Positions 44,848 through 56,439 of a stretch of DNA of 64,000 nt are shown piece by piece. A model generated the notes under the pieces. That model did not search any database. It was not told the DNA's origin and saw only the letters and a list, made by a program, of their open reading frames with translations. Numbering within the stretch: the stretch's first letter is position 1; every line of letters starts with the position of its first letter. Source of the DNA: Laguncularia racemosa (Eukaryota > Streptophyta > Magnoliopsida > Myrtales > Combretaceae); NCBI GenBank assembly GCA_037954665.1, contig JBBMOL010000300.1, positions 186,001-250,000 of the forward strand. Direction: 5' to 3'. A program made the translations under genes and the position numbers.

Positions 44848-47190
44848 ATGGATCCTCCAAGTAATGAGACTGCAATGGAACCTATTAATGTGGATGATGT
44901 GTCTGAAGTCGGTGGGCATAACAATAATCTACAACCAGGATCTTCTCAATCTGAAGAACATGCAGGTAAGAAGGCTCGAGTAGGTAGCTCTTCTTCTCAG
45001 GTTTGGGAAATATTTACAAAAATTGTTATTGGGAAGGATGGTAAAAATAGGGCTAAGTGTAAAGCATGTGGGAAGGAATATGTTATTGGAACAAATTCAC
45101 ATGGAACTTCATCTTTACGTCGACATAGAGAAAAATGTCGTTTGAGTCAAATTCCTAGATATAATGATGTCGGTGATATGATAATTGATCATGCTGGCAA
45201 GTTAAGATCAAGAAAACCAGATCCTAAATTTGCTCATGAGGTAATAGCTATGGCTATTATTGAACACGATCTGTCATTTTCATTTGTTAAGTATAGGAGG
45301 ATTACATAGTTCATAAGGCTATATAATCCTGATTATAAGCCAATTAGTAGAAAAACTGCTACATCAGATGTTTGGAATTTATATTTGACTCAAAAGAAGA
45401 ATTTGAAACAAATTTTGCAAAAAATTCTAGGGAAAGTATGTTTGACTTCTAATGTATGGATTGCTTCCACTAGTGAGGGATATATTTGTTTGACTGGACA
45501 TTATGTAGATGACAATTGGAAATTGAATAATAAAATTCTTGCTTTTTGTAAAATACCCCCTCCTCACTCAGGGTTTAAGTTGTCGAAAAAAGTATTTGAA
45601 TTTTTGAAAGATTGGGGTATAGATAGGAAGATATTCTCCCTTACATTGGATAATGCATCCGTAAATGATTGTATGCAAGATTTTCTAAAAGAGCAATTGA
45701 ACTTACAACATAGTTTGTTATGTGGTGGTGAGTTTTTTTCATATTAGATGTTGTGTTCATATTCTTCATTTGATCGTTAAAGAAAGATTGACTATAAGTA
45801 GTGAAGCATTGCAGAAAGTAAGGGAAAGTGTGAAGTATGTGAAGGGCTCCGAGAGTAGAATGAAACACTTTTTGGAGTGTGTTGAACAGGTTGGCAACAT
45901 TGATACGAATCTTGGTTTGCGCTTGGATGTAACTACTAGATGGAATTCCGCTTATCTTATGCTTGATAGCGCACTCAAGTATCGAAGTGCTTTTTCTTGC
46001 TTTCAATTGAATGATCATCATTATAGATATTATCCAACCATTGATGAGTGGAAAAAAGCAGAAAAGATATGCAAGTTTCTGAGCCCGTTTCATAGTATGA
46101 CCAATTTGATGTCAAGGTCATCATATCCAACATCAAACCACTATTTTTTGCAAGTATGGAGGATTGAATGTTTGCTGAATGAAAATTTAAGTAGTGAAGA
46201 TCAGGTTATAAGGGAGATGTCTATTAGAATGAAATAGAAGTTCGATAAGTATTGGAGTGATTATAGTGTTATCCTTACACTTGGAGCAATATTTGATCCT
46301 CGAATGAAGTTTGATTTTTTGAACTTCTGTTTTAATAAACTTGATCCCCTCACTTGTGAAGAGAAGTTGGCTCACATAAAGAGCAAGTTATATAAACTCT
46401 ATGGAGAATATGAGAAGAGGAAAACAGATCACATATCTAGAACTAGAAGCCATCAGGTTGGATCATCTTCTTAGGCACAAGACATATCTAGAGGTAGCAG
46501 CAGTAAAGGAGCAGCAACACATAGAGCTGGGAAGGGCTTGGAGATTGATTTCGCTACATTGGTGGTAAGTTTAATAATTTTTTTATTTTCTCAATTATAT
46601 TTTTTTCATAATATATATTAGTATTTAATTAATTTTTTTCTTAATAATGTAAGAATTCCGATACCGTCAAGTAGAAGTACAAAGTTGTGGTAAATCTTCT
46701 TTGGATATTTATCTAGAAGAGCCAATAATGGATATGGACTTCTACTCAGAATTGGATGTGTTACAACATTGGAAGAGTCAAAGCCAAAGTCAGCTTTCAG
46801 TATCAAAGTCAGTATCCTGATTTATCTATCATGGCATTTGATGTGCTTAGCATTCCAATTACTACTGTAGCATCAAAGTCAGCTTTCAGTATCGGCGCTC
46901 GTGTATTTAATAAGTATCACAGTTCTATGCTTCCAGCCAATGTAGAAGCTTTAATTTGTACACAAAATTAGTTACAAGGATTTGCATGTGAAGGTAATTT
47001 TTTTTTGTTCTATTGATAATATTTTCTTTTAACGTATTGTTTCAAGCATTTATTGTCTAATTTAATTATATGTGAAATCTCGTAAATTGTAGATCAAGAA
47101 GAAGACAATGGGAGTGTGGGTGGGAGTGGGACTACTTCATCAAAGGGAGACTCCACTTTGGTTATTGATGATGATGATAGTAATGACTGA
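44848..47190 (+). pseudogene. hAT transposase with BED zinc finger
   Basis: Starts MDPPSNETAMEP. A BED finger (CKACGKEYVIG ... TSSLRRHREKC) lies at about residues 71-97, followed by the hAT domain (SDVWNLYLTQKKN, CLTSNVWIASTSEGYICLTG, FSLTLDNASVND) and the C-terminal hATC dimerisation block (YPDLSIMAFDVLSIPITTVA, RVFNKYHSSMLPANVEALIC). Intron 46994-47092 joins in frame to a last exon ending TLVIDDDDSND. Another intron likely spans 46565-46653. Lesions: TAG at 45307-45309, one extra T in a T-run near 45730 shifting GGEFF|HIRCC, TAGs at about 46235, 46472 and 46969, and a frameshift near 46690. It belongs to the RICESLEEPER/Tam3-like hAT group. Confidence 0.9.
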
Positions 47191-47784
47191 TGTGATGATT
47201 GATTTATATATGTGATTTTATTTTCTTCATTATTGTCTTTGTTTTCCTATACAATTAGTGAAAACTGAAAAGTACTTTATGATAATTGCTATAATTGCTT
47301 GATTATCGTTTTAGGTTGTTTTCTTTTCTATCGTATGAGAATGAGATTTAAGAGTAAGTAAGTATAAATTGAAGTTGTATAAGGAAAGTGAATGGAAAAA
47401 TTGAGCAATTGCAATTTGCAAATTTGCAATGTACCTAGTTTATTTAGATGTGGGAATTGGGAAACACTAATTTAAACAATTTTTAATAGTTTTTTTTCAT
47501 AACATATGTAATATAAATTATATTTGCAAAGAAAAAAAAGGTTCATCTAAAAAAAAAAAATTTCATTTAGCATGTCCTACACTCTAAAATCTAAATCTTA
47601 AAAAAAAAAAAAAATTGTGGGCCGTCGCGGGCTAGCCCGCATTGGCCTGCAGGGCGGGGTGGGCCGATTTTGTTGACCCGCAAGACTTGTGGGCCACTGC
47701 GGGCTAGCCCGCAACGACCCGCGGGCCAGTACGGGTTGAGGCGGGCCAGCCCAATTGGCCTGCATTACCAGCTCTAATCATGAG

Positions 47785-48372
47785 TACCTTGTTGTTGCTT
47801 GTGGACTTAAATAATATCTTGAAATGGTTGTTGTTGTTGTTTAAGTACTGCATAATGCATGTAATATCTGTTTATGTTTATTCATGCATGTGTACTTGTA
47901 TTATACGTACTACGCATTAGCTCACCTTTTGAGGAATATTTTTTTTAAATACAAGTATTAAGGGAAATGATAAACTACAAGATAACTTGGGATTTGATGA
48001 ATTACAAAGAGAGGAAGAAAATGGTTATCATTATTATTATAGCGATTAGAATTTAGAAAGAATTATGTTATTATGATGTAATAGTTAGTAGTATCTGGAG
48101 AATATTAATTTAGAGTTTTATAGGTTTCTATTGCATTAGATGTTGAATATGGATTCATGTTAAATTGGTTTTAGGATTTGAAGGATGGATTAAAATGTTT
48201 TTATATCATGATAGTATTATTGTAGATAGTGAATTGTAATTTATAAGAATTGTTGAATTGCATGGTATTATAGTAGTTTTAGAGTCTTAACATATTCTTA
48301 TGTGATAAGGACATGTGGCGAGTAGTAGCGTGACTTAGGTTCTAGGGCGTTATAGTAGTACTACTCCTATTA
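47785..48372 (+). other. LTR-like sequence right of hAT, before Ty3 K resumes
   Basis: AT-rich and non-coding. It is probably the continuation of the 42148-43655 segment interrupted by the hAT element, since the TSD lies inside it. It ends near GGGCGTTATAG (about 48345-48355), after which Ty3 pol text begins. Confidence 0.4.
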
Positions 48373-49971
48373 AAGGTTTATGTTGTGTATTGATGTAGAA
48401 TTGGAGGGTTGTTGCTTGTGCCTCTAGATAATTGAAGCCATATGAAAAGAATTATCTAATTTAAGACTTGGACTTGGTATCAATGGTGCTTGCATTGAGG
48501 AGATACAAGTTATAAACTAATCATAATAGTTTTAAGTACATTTTCACTCTAAAGAAATTAAACATGAGGCTAGGCCAATGGTTAGAGTTAATAAAAGGAA
48601 TATGACTTAAAAATACTTTACTACCTTAAAAAGTCAAATATTGTTGCAGATGTCTTGAGTTAGAAACCAATAAGGAAATTTAGCTACCCTAATCACATCT
48701 CAAAAGTTGTTAGTTGAGGATATACACATATTAGATATGAAGATTTTGATGAAGCAAGTAGAAACAAGGTTAGCTAACATGAAGATGTGGCATGCATTAA
48801 TAGATCGTATAACAGTCGCTCATGAAGGGCATGTAGTGATACAAGAAATTATACTGTAGATAGAGGAGGGCAAAGGTAATAAGTTTCAGGTTGATTTAGA
48901 AGGGATAATGAGACATGGAGATAGATCATGTGTATTGGGGAGTTTCAAATCAAAGAAGGAAATTCTAAAGGAAGCTCACCACTTAAGGTATTTAATACCT
49001 TAAGGCACTAAAATGTAGAAAGATTTGACAGATTTAGTGGCATAAGATGAAGAGAGAGATGGATGAGTATATATTCAGGTTTCTTACCTCTTATCATATT
49101 GGGATTGAATATTGGAGACCCACTAGTGAATTGTGGTCTTAGCCAATACCAAAGTGGAAATGAGAGTACATTACCAAAGATTTTGTAATTGCACTCCCAA
49201 AGATGGCTATGTCATTATGGGACATGAGTTAGTATAGATGATAGTAGACAAACTGACCAAATTAGCAAATTTACATAACTCTAAAGATCGGGTATTGATT
49301 AAAGATGCTAGCAATAGTTGTACATCAAAGAGATAGGGAGGCTACATAGAGTTTCTATAACCATTGTATCTAATGGGGATACTCATTTTGTTGGTAGGTT
49401 TTGGAAAAGTTTGCACTAGACCTTAGGTACAAAGTTGTATGTTAGCATTTCTTTTCATTGTAGACAAATAAATAGTTAGAATGAGTCTTTCAAAATTTAA
49501 AAGATATGACGTGGGCCTTTGCACTAAAATTTAAAGAAAATTTGGATATGCATTTTGTCTTTAGTGGAAGTTGCCTATAATAATAGCTATTAAGTGACTA
49601 TTTAAATGGCATTTTATGAGGCTTTGTTTGGAAGGAAGTGCAACTGCTTGTACATTAGGATGAGGTAGAAGAGAGGTAGATTCTATGTCTAAAACTAGCA
49701 TAGAATATTATAAAGAAGGTAGGAGTTTGAAGTCCTAAGGATTTCTCCTACCAAAGGAGTGGTGCGGTTTGAAGTGAAGGGCAAGTTAGATCTTAAATAT
49801 GTTGAACCATTTGAGATACCAGAAAGGATAGATAGTACAACTTATAAATTGGTATTACCATCAAGCTTAACTGAGGTACATAATGTGTCAATGCTCTCCA
49901 ATCTAGTAGAATCAATAGTGCAAGCTGTTAGTATTTGTACCAACTACTTGATAAACTACCTTGTGAGTTAG
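48373..49971 (+). pseudogene. Ty3 element K, RNase H and integrase (second piece)
   Basis: A strongly decayed pol. From 48373: KGLCCVLM, stop, NWRVVACASR, stop, LKPYEKNY (RNase H), then NSFKYIFTLKKLNMRLGQWL. Integrase core text near 49340-49640 reads VSITIVSNGDTHFVGRFWKS, LGTKLYVSISFH, VEVAYNNSY and MAFYEALFGRKCN, and the frame at 49759-49971 gives KGKLDLKYVEPFEIPERIDS and LTEVHNVSMLSN, the integrase C-terminal block. Stops are frequent. It is the natural continuation of the fragment at 36840-37080. Confidence 0.83.
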
Positions 49972-51500
49972 AGCCATAAGATTTTTTCTTCCTTAAAGAG
50001 GTTGACTCAAGCTTGCTTAATATTACTTTAGTATATAGTATTATTTATAAGTGTTATCATGAGTGTGAAGGATCACCATTCTCGTATGGAGCTTTAGGGT
50101 TACAAAGAATCGGAATACTCTATCAAACAATAAAATGCATCTCAATCGTATTAGGTTGAAGTTTCATTGGCCTTATGCGCAATTAAGAGCTGGAGTTGTG
50201 GAAAACACATGCTGTAGACCATATGTATGGTCAAGCGCTGGAGAGGCTCACTTAAGGTCCCGAGTATCAGCAGCTCTAGGTGCGTATGGTGTCTCGCGGG
50301 GTCAGACGACCTTGCTAGCGTTTGTGAAGGAGTGTCCGCCAGACGTATCTACACTGGGTGCTGCGAGAGTGGGAGATGCCAAGCACCCTTGTGCTAGAAG
50401 CTAGATCGAGCGACATTCCAAGGCCATACAGGAGGACGTCCCCCTCCTCCTATAGAAGATCCTCCCAGGGACCCCGAACATCCGGTGAGTCTGACCCTTC
50501 GCTGATTGCACCAACCTAAGTCGATAAGGAGAGTGCTACAACGGATTAGGGCTAGGGATAACTGAGTCTTCTCTTTGCCTTTTCTGTTTTCATTTTGGTG
50601 ATGTATAGTGGACTGCCGACCTGAATTGCTATGAGTACCACTGGGCGGTTTTCATAATGAAAGACTTTATCACTGTTTCACCGTTGTCTTTCTACCTTCT
50701 TGATTTGCGCCTTCGTGCTTCTTGTCGTGTGGTCGTCTAACCTTAACTCCGCTGTTGGGTTTTTTTTTGCTTGCAGAAGTAGTCAGAATGGTCCACTGAA
50801 CTGCTTAGGTTTTTGAAAATATCTTGCCTCGGGATTTTGGGAGACAATTGCCCTTTCATAGACAGGGCAAACTATTTTTTAAGAAACGGTTTTTAGAAAA
50901 ATATTTCTTGGATTACTGTTTTGAAAACATAAGTTAGGATTTCACATGATCATTTGGAATTGTAGTTATAACCTACGATTTCTAGAGAAGTTAGATATTT
51001 AATATGCAATTTCTATACAATTAAGTAAAATCTTTTATTTTCCTATTTTTTGGAGGTAAGATTTGGTAAAACAGATTTCTATGAAAATGAATGATTTAAC
51101 TCAAAATATTTCAAACCCACAACATCAAGTACCATTAGAAAAGGTTTTTAATAATTTTTTTAGTCCATGACAAATATTAAAATCTATATAAAATCACGAA
51201 CTTGTCAAGACGATAAACTTGTGACAATTTTAAAATTCATAACATAAATCAATCGAAGAAACAAAATGATTTCATCAATTTGTTCAAGTTATACAAGCAT
51301 AATTATATAGTTAAAGCAAATGAAATTTGAAATATATATACATTTCATGAAAATGGAAAAAGTAGCATATAATTACATAGCCAAATATATGTCTAATCCC
51401 TTTTACAACATCGTCTCTCATAATGTCCTTGTGCATATTGTGCTAAACTCTCTCCAATTTGGAAAGAGTTGCTATTTCCTCCTACATTGGGATGAGTTAG
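49972..51500. other. unassigned region with a GC-rich patch
   Basis: 49972-50130 may be remnants of Ty3 K. 50150-50560 is noticeably GC-richer (an 89-codon frame at 50135-50404 has no family signal), followed by AT-rich sequence to 51500. No gene, LTR or TIR could be supported. Confidence 0.4.
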
Positions 51501-51521
51501 GGCATGGAATGGTGGTTTATC

Positions 51522-53478
51522 CTATGAAATATATTGAGGATCTATTTGATCAAGTCCCTCCTCTATATCTTGTGTACCTAAATGTCTTTCTTTCTGAGGA
51601 GTGGGTGGAGTAACCGTAGACGTATATTGTATATCGACATTGGGTGTGTAAAACTCAATTGGATCTATAGTGAATGTTAGATCATCGTAATATGGGGAAA
51701 GATCAACCATTGGTGAGTAATGAGCAGGTGGGGCATTTGTAGGAGGACTAAGAGATTGATCTTGCACTACTTGCTAATGACAAACCCTGCCATGAACCCA
51801 TCCTTTCCCTCGAGTGGCACGAGATGAAGGCAATGTAACACCACCATGGCCACAAAGGAGATGCCTCCCAACAATTGCTATGACCCGAGTTTCTTCTGGG
51901 GAATCAATCACCTTAACGTGAGTGAAGCAATCTAACTACATGGAAGATCAAGTATGTTAATAATACAATGTAGAAAAATAAAAGTACAATGATATGGTTA
52001 AAGCAACTTACTCGGACACCAAACATGGCTTCGGTGCAGCTAATGTACCATCATGTGACACCATGGTACCAAGGGTAATACCTAAGATCTACCTCACCCG
52101 GTAATGAATCATCGAACTCTAATTGAATGATAGAGAATTGTCACTCCTCCCACTGTTGGATGTAGACTGCATGTCTCCTCCTCCAATCCTCATTAGTTTT
52201 CCTTTTAAGATCGATCATATGGAGGGAAGGAGATGTGTCACACTGTTGTGGTATCCTTTAGATCCCACCAAACTAGTGCATTACCTGATTAAGATGGTGC
52301 TGCTCTATAATATGAAAGAAAATCAAAGGTACCTGAGCACGCCAAATATCACTCCTTTCTTGACAGGAAAGGGGAAGCTACTCTAAGATCCCATGCGTAT
52401 ATGACATCCAACAAAACTACAAGAAATGAAGTTATTTAGTGAACAATAGACAAGTAAAGTAAACAATATTAAATCAACTAATGTACCACACCTGCTCAAG
52501 CATCTTTCGATCTGGAGTGTCTCGATATTGCATAAGAACATGAGTGGTGATTAACATGATGTCAAACACAGCATGCCGGTGACATGCTAAAGGAGCATCA
52601 TGGGGAATGTAGACTTAACGTTGAACTAGAGCAATGTGTGGAAATCTATCCCAAGCCCAGATTTATAGAATAATTATAGCTCCTCTAATCTCTTACATGG
52701 ATGTGTTAGCAGCACGACATAGGAATCTATACAACTAGGCTAAGCATGTTGCCCTCTCAAATGTATTGCCCTGTAACTTGAAAATCCTCTAAAAGTGGAA
52801 GGAACATTAACTGGACTAGGTTAGAAGATTTATCCACAAAGATGATTCCACCAATTAGCTAGAAGATATATGCACGTGTAAACGGCATGATGAATAAATC
52901 GTTTGTGTCGTCCGATAGCCTCATAAAAAAATTCTTTAACCAAGACGTCTTATGCTATCCCTCAAAGATATCCGAAGGGCTAAGCTTAATGCTAAGTAGG
53001 CACTCATACTCATCTGCCTAATGCAAGCTGGTGACACCGATGATTGCATGCCTATCAATGGGCAAATCGAACTACATCGCCACATCATGTAAGGTAACTA
53101 TCAACTCCCCATGTGGCATGTGGAACATATGTGTCTTCGGTTTCCGCTTCTCTACAAAAGTTGCAATGAGATGCCAATCAAATTGTATCAATGTAAGTTG
53201 GGACACCCCATGAAAGTTAGCCTACTGTAGATAAGGCATAAGGCATTAGTTGAAGTGTAATCTCTCCTCTAGGGTCTTCAAAAAGACCTCCTGTTGATGG
53301 CATATTAACCAAGTATCCTCCTAAAAATGAAACAAAATTTGTATAGTTAATGTGACTCATAAGTATACAATGTAATGAAAGTAGAAATTGATCATATACC
53401 TATCCCTCCCAAGACAACCTTTGAGTATTGGATATGCTGCAGTATGAGGAGCGATCCATCTATTGGGCTCAAATCCAT
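51522..53478 (-). pseudogene. MAIN-like (plant mobile domain) pseudogene, four exons
   Basis: Minus-strand gene model with consistent GT/AG sites: exon 1 53478-53400 (MDLSPIDGSLLILQHIQYSK), exon 2 53320-52492, exon 3 52416-52012, exon 4 51935-51522. Exon 2 reads GVSQLTLIQFDWHLIATFVE, KTHMFHMPHGELIVTLHDVA and FTRAYIF, stop, LIGGIIFVDKSSNLVQLMFL, the core of the plant mobile domain shared by MAIN/MAIL proteins and some transposons. Exon 3 ends in RYYPWYHGVT-type text, and exon 4 is a Pro/Ser/Thr-rich tail. About ten in-frame stops in exons 2-4 make it a pseudogene. It lies right behind a Mutator-like transposase end. Confidence 0.8.
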
Positions 53479-53599
53479 CTACATAATAGATAATAAAGCG
53501 TTAAGTCATTTTCAAAGTTATAAAACAATTTTTCCTTTTTCATTTTCAATTACCAAATAAAGAGTTATGCATGAATTGTTAGTAAATATTACAATGGTT

Positions 53600-54225
53600 A
53601 GCAAACATGAACTTTGTCTCCCCCTTCATTTGGGACAACTCCTTCTATTGTGCTCCTCCTTCTAATAGAAACCACATGCATTCTTTGATGGTGGCTCCCT
53701 AAGATCCATTTCATTATGGTGCCGCTTGGATCGAGGCCTGCCCTTACCTCGGGTAAGATTAACATCTAGATGAATGAATGTAATCTACATGTCTGACCAC
53801 CTACTACTATCCCTAAGAGGATTGAAGCTAGTACAATATACGAGGGTTTGATGTGTCTAATAATACCACTTGGCTACACACTACATACCATCCACATGAA
53901 CATATGACATAGTAGCAAAACCATATGGACAAGGAAATCTATAGGTCTGCTATTTGTTGTACATGCATTCATCTTTCAATAGGTTTACGGATTAACTGTT
54001 GTTGCCTACAATCCCATAACTCGTTCTTCTTACACCCATGATAACCTTAAAATTTCCATTCGCTTTATTAAAATAGATGACTTGTGGCAATTGGCAACTT
54101 GGCCCCGGTTTTTAATTTTCTCAACAACTCACAGTGTAAACACTTCTCCTTTTGCAAAGCCTTCACTAGCTTTGTCATGCCATTATTCTCGATACCCAAC
54201 ACAATTATAAAAAAACTTTTATAAT
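53600..54225 (-). pseudogene. Mutator-like transposase C-terminus (SWIM and zinc knuckle)
   Basis: Minus-strand text around 53950-53990 reads ECMYNK, stop, QTYRFPCPYGFATM, a degenerate SWIM finger, then TLVYCTSFNPLRDSSRW. A basic stretch follows (RGKGRPRSKRHHNEMDLREP), and then a knuckle-like NACGFY, stop, KEEHNRRSCPK. This order (SWIM, GRP basic patch, CCHC knuckle) is the C-terminus of plant MuDR-type transposases. The upstream part is removed by element J at 54226. Several stops are present. Confidence 0.75.
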
Positions 54226-55612
54226 TGTCGAGTCTAATTTTTTATTTTTCCCATTCCTAATCCAATCTAGACTAGACCCTATGCTCATCTAATATAGATC
54301 CTCGACTTGAGTTAGGAATTTCGTTTAATTTTAGAGTCGCCACCCAATTGTTGTTGGGAAAGATTGAATTAAGACTAATGGAGCGGATTAGTCTTAATTT
54401 GGACCACTAGTCATCATGATTTCCTCTTCTAATTTTTGCGAAAAGAGGAAAAGAGAAAACCAGAGTTTCTAAGTTTGGAGGCTAACCTATTAAAACCCTA
54501 AGGTTACCACCTAATCTCCTAAAATTATCCCCATTTAGAAATGTCTTTTATTTTATTTTTGTTGCCTTTTATTGTTTTTTTGAGTGAATTATTCTAAGAA
54601 AATGATTTTTTATTCGCTTTAAGGTTGCCCCAAATGGGTGCCTACGTACCTGCTATTCAGGATCAAACAAGTCATAGTTTGCTTTTCTTGAAAACTTTAA
54701 GTGTGTTTGTGAATTTTAGTTGTGAAATCTCTTTTTATTTATTTTTTTACTATTTTGGGATTTTTCTAAAAAAAATCTAAGCCTAAGCTTAATAATTTGA
54801 TTTTTTGAAAATAATTTTAAGGGAAAACATCAATTTTGGATTTATTTGAGAAAATAATTTTTTTCGAGGTGATAAAACTCATTTTTCTTCTATTTTTTGA
54901 CTTATTTCTACTATTATAAATTTTTATTATTTTTTATTAATTTTTTAATAATTTTTATGTTAATTTTTAATTTTTATTAGTTTTTATTAATTTTTCATAA
55001 TTTTTATAATTTTTATTTTATTTAAAAATTTTCCTCCTAGATTTTTATCTACCCTATTCTAAAATCTAAAGTTTATTATTATTTTCCTAATATTTTTATA
55101 ATTTTCTACATTTTTATTTTTATTATTATGATTATATTAAATCTTAAAAAATCTAATTTCTAACATTTTTCTATTTATTGAAATATAAATAAAAAATAAC
55201 AAATAAGTAAATAGCAAATAAATAAATAGAATAATTTGAAATAAATAAAGTAACTAAATAAACAAAATAAATAAAAATATTAAAAAAATAAAAAAATCCG
55301 ACTTACCTGGATCCGGATCAGTGCGCGGGTCGGGTTGGATCGGGTCGAAACGGTTCGGGTTGAAGCGGTTGGACACGGCGGCGGGGAGTGCTCGTTGACG
55401 GCGTTTCGGCGGCCTTTTGCAGCGGTTGAGGTGTCGAATCCTAGGTTATTGAGGGTGAGGAATCCAATGGTGGCGGTGGTTTGCTCCAGAAACGCCTCTT
55501 TGTGGTTGCCCAACTCTTGATCGGTGGTCGCGGGTTCGAACTCCTCCGACGGACTTTGATTCTCTCTTTTCTCTCGCTTTTGATCTGTGATTTGGCTTCC
55601 TCACTTCATCCT

Positions 55613-55621
55613 CTATTTATA
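55613..55621 (-). promoter_or_regulatory. TATA box in LTR of element J
   Basis: Minus-strand TATAAATAG within GCCTATAAATAGAGG, the best core-promoter candidate of the LTR. Confidence 0.6.
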
Positions 55622-55963
55622 GGCTTTCGAAATCGAGCTGGATAAGCTCGGATTTCCACCGATTGAGGTAAATCGGATTTGTGGTTAAACGAACCAACTC
55701 CGATTCGTGTAAATCCATCGATTTGTTGAGATTTGATTCCAATTAGATGATGTTTATCTCAATTCTGTTGAAGATCTATTGGATTCGTGCAAAAAATCGA
55801 ATCAAAACGACCGAAATTCAAATTTTTCCCTCGCCGGTAATCTCAGACCGAGGTTGAAGACGATCACGCGCTTGGCGCGTGCGTTTGCTCCAGCCAATCA
55901 AATGCTGCCACGTGTCCTAGGCGATGAAGAAAAATTGCAAAACGCAGAATCTGCTTCCCCCGC

Positions 55964-56030
55964 GTTTCGAACCCCAGACCTTGCACCCGCGCGCGCCTGC
56001 CTGCCGTAGCTCGGACTAGCTGAGCTAGCC
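55964..56030 (-). other. tRNA-like block inside LTR of element J
   Basis: On the minus strand GGGCTAGCTCAGCTAGTCC (A-box-like, about 56015-56027, with a pairing D-arm GCTC...GAGC) is followed about 42 bases later by GGGGTTCGAAAC (B-box-like, 55964-55973). The acceptor and anticodon stems are not convincing, so it is not a functional tRNA gene. It may be a tRNA-derived SINE piece or an internal Pol III-like signal. Confidence 0.5.
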
Positions 56031-56302
56031 CATTTTTCTGATTTTCTTTATTTCGCAAATTGCATATATGCAATGCGATTTTTTTTATTTCTTTGTATTT
56101 TTTGAAATTTCAAAAAAATTAAAAAATTATTTATTCCTTATTATTGCCATTTCTGAAATCTTTTTTCAAAATTGATGTGTTTTCCTATTTATTTTTTGAA
56201 TATTTTTATTATTTTTGCTAAATTAGATAAAAATATGGAAAAAATTGGAAGAATTGGAAATTGATTATTATTGATTCTTAGGGCAAAAATGGGGTATTTA
56301 CA

Positions 56303-56315
56303 GTTGCCCCTCTTT
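56303..56315 (-). other. polypurine tract of element J
   Basis: Minus-strand AAAGAGGGGCAAC directly before the LTR start TGTAAATA, the plus-strand priming site. Confidence 0.8.
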
Positions 56316-56439
56316 ATAGTAAAGTTTGAAAAACTTAACTACAAAGACAAGAAAGACGCCATTTTTGGCCTCTTGATTGAATAGATAACGCCTTGGTTTG
56401 GCTGGTTATCTGGAATTTGGTTTCTGGTAAGAAAATGCT

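Larger units (their letters stand above)
43656..47776 (+). mobile_element. hAT DNA transposon (4.1 kb) with decayed transposase
   Basis: Inverted ends TAGAGCTGGTAAT... and ...ATTACCAGCTCTA are flanked by ATCATGAA (43648-43655) and ATCATGAG (47777-47784), an 8-bp TSD with one mismatch. The terminal regions hold clustered GCGGG and CCCGC words as in the 896-bp element at 34821. The middle encodes a BED-finger hAT transposase. Between the left end and the gene lies a GTGTGGTGTGG-rich repeated region (44340-44740), perhaps promoter sequence. Confidence 0.93.
54226..56302 (-). repeat. 3' LTR of element J
   Basis: On the minus strand it starts TGTAAATACCCC directly after the polypurine tract and appears to end AGACTCGACA at 54226, about 2.08 kb. 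The inner edge is well defined; the outer edge is inferred from TG...CA and from where Mutator text stops, because the other LTR is outside the window. Confidence 0.8.

Noticed and set aside
48474..48488. TGGTATCAATGGTGC as a primer-binding site
   Set aside because: It fits better as part of the Ty3 RNase H frame (DLDLVSMVLALRRY), which continues on both sides.
55964..56030. A functional tRNA gene
   Set aside because: The D-arm and T-loop look right, but acceptor and anticodon stems do not pair and there is no Pol III terminator at the right place.
55280..56073. Short ORFs in the LTR of element J, including a minus-strand frame with a GLAQLVRATAGRRARVQ-like peptide
   Set aside because: The peptide is the translation of the tRNA-like block and GC-rich LTR sequence, a well-known type of spurious ORF; not a gene.
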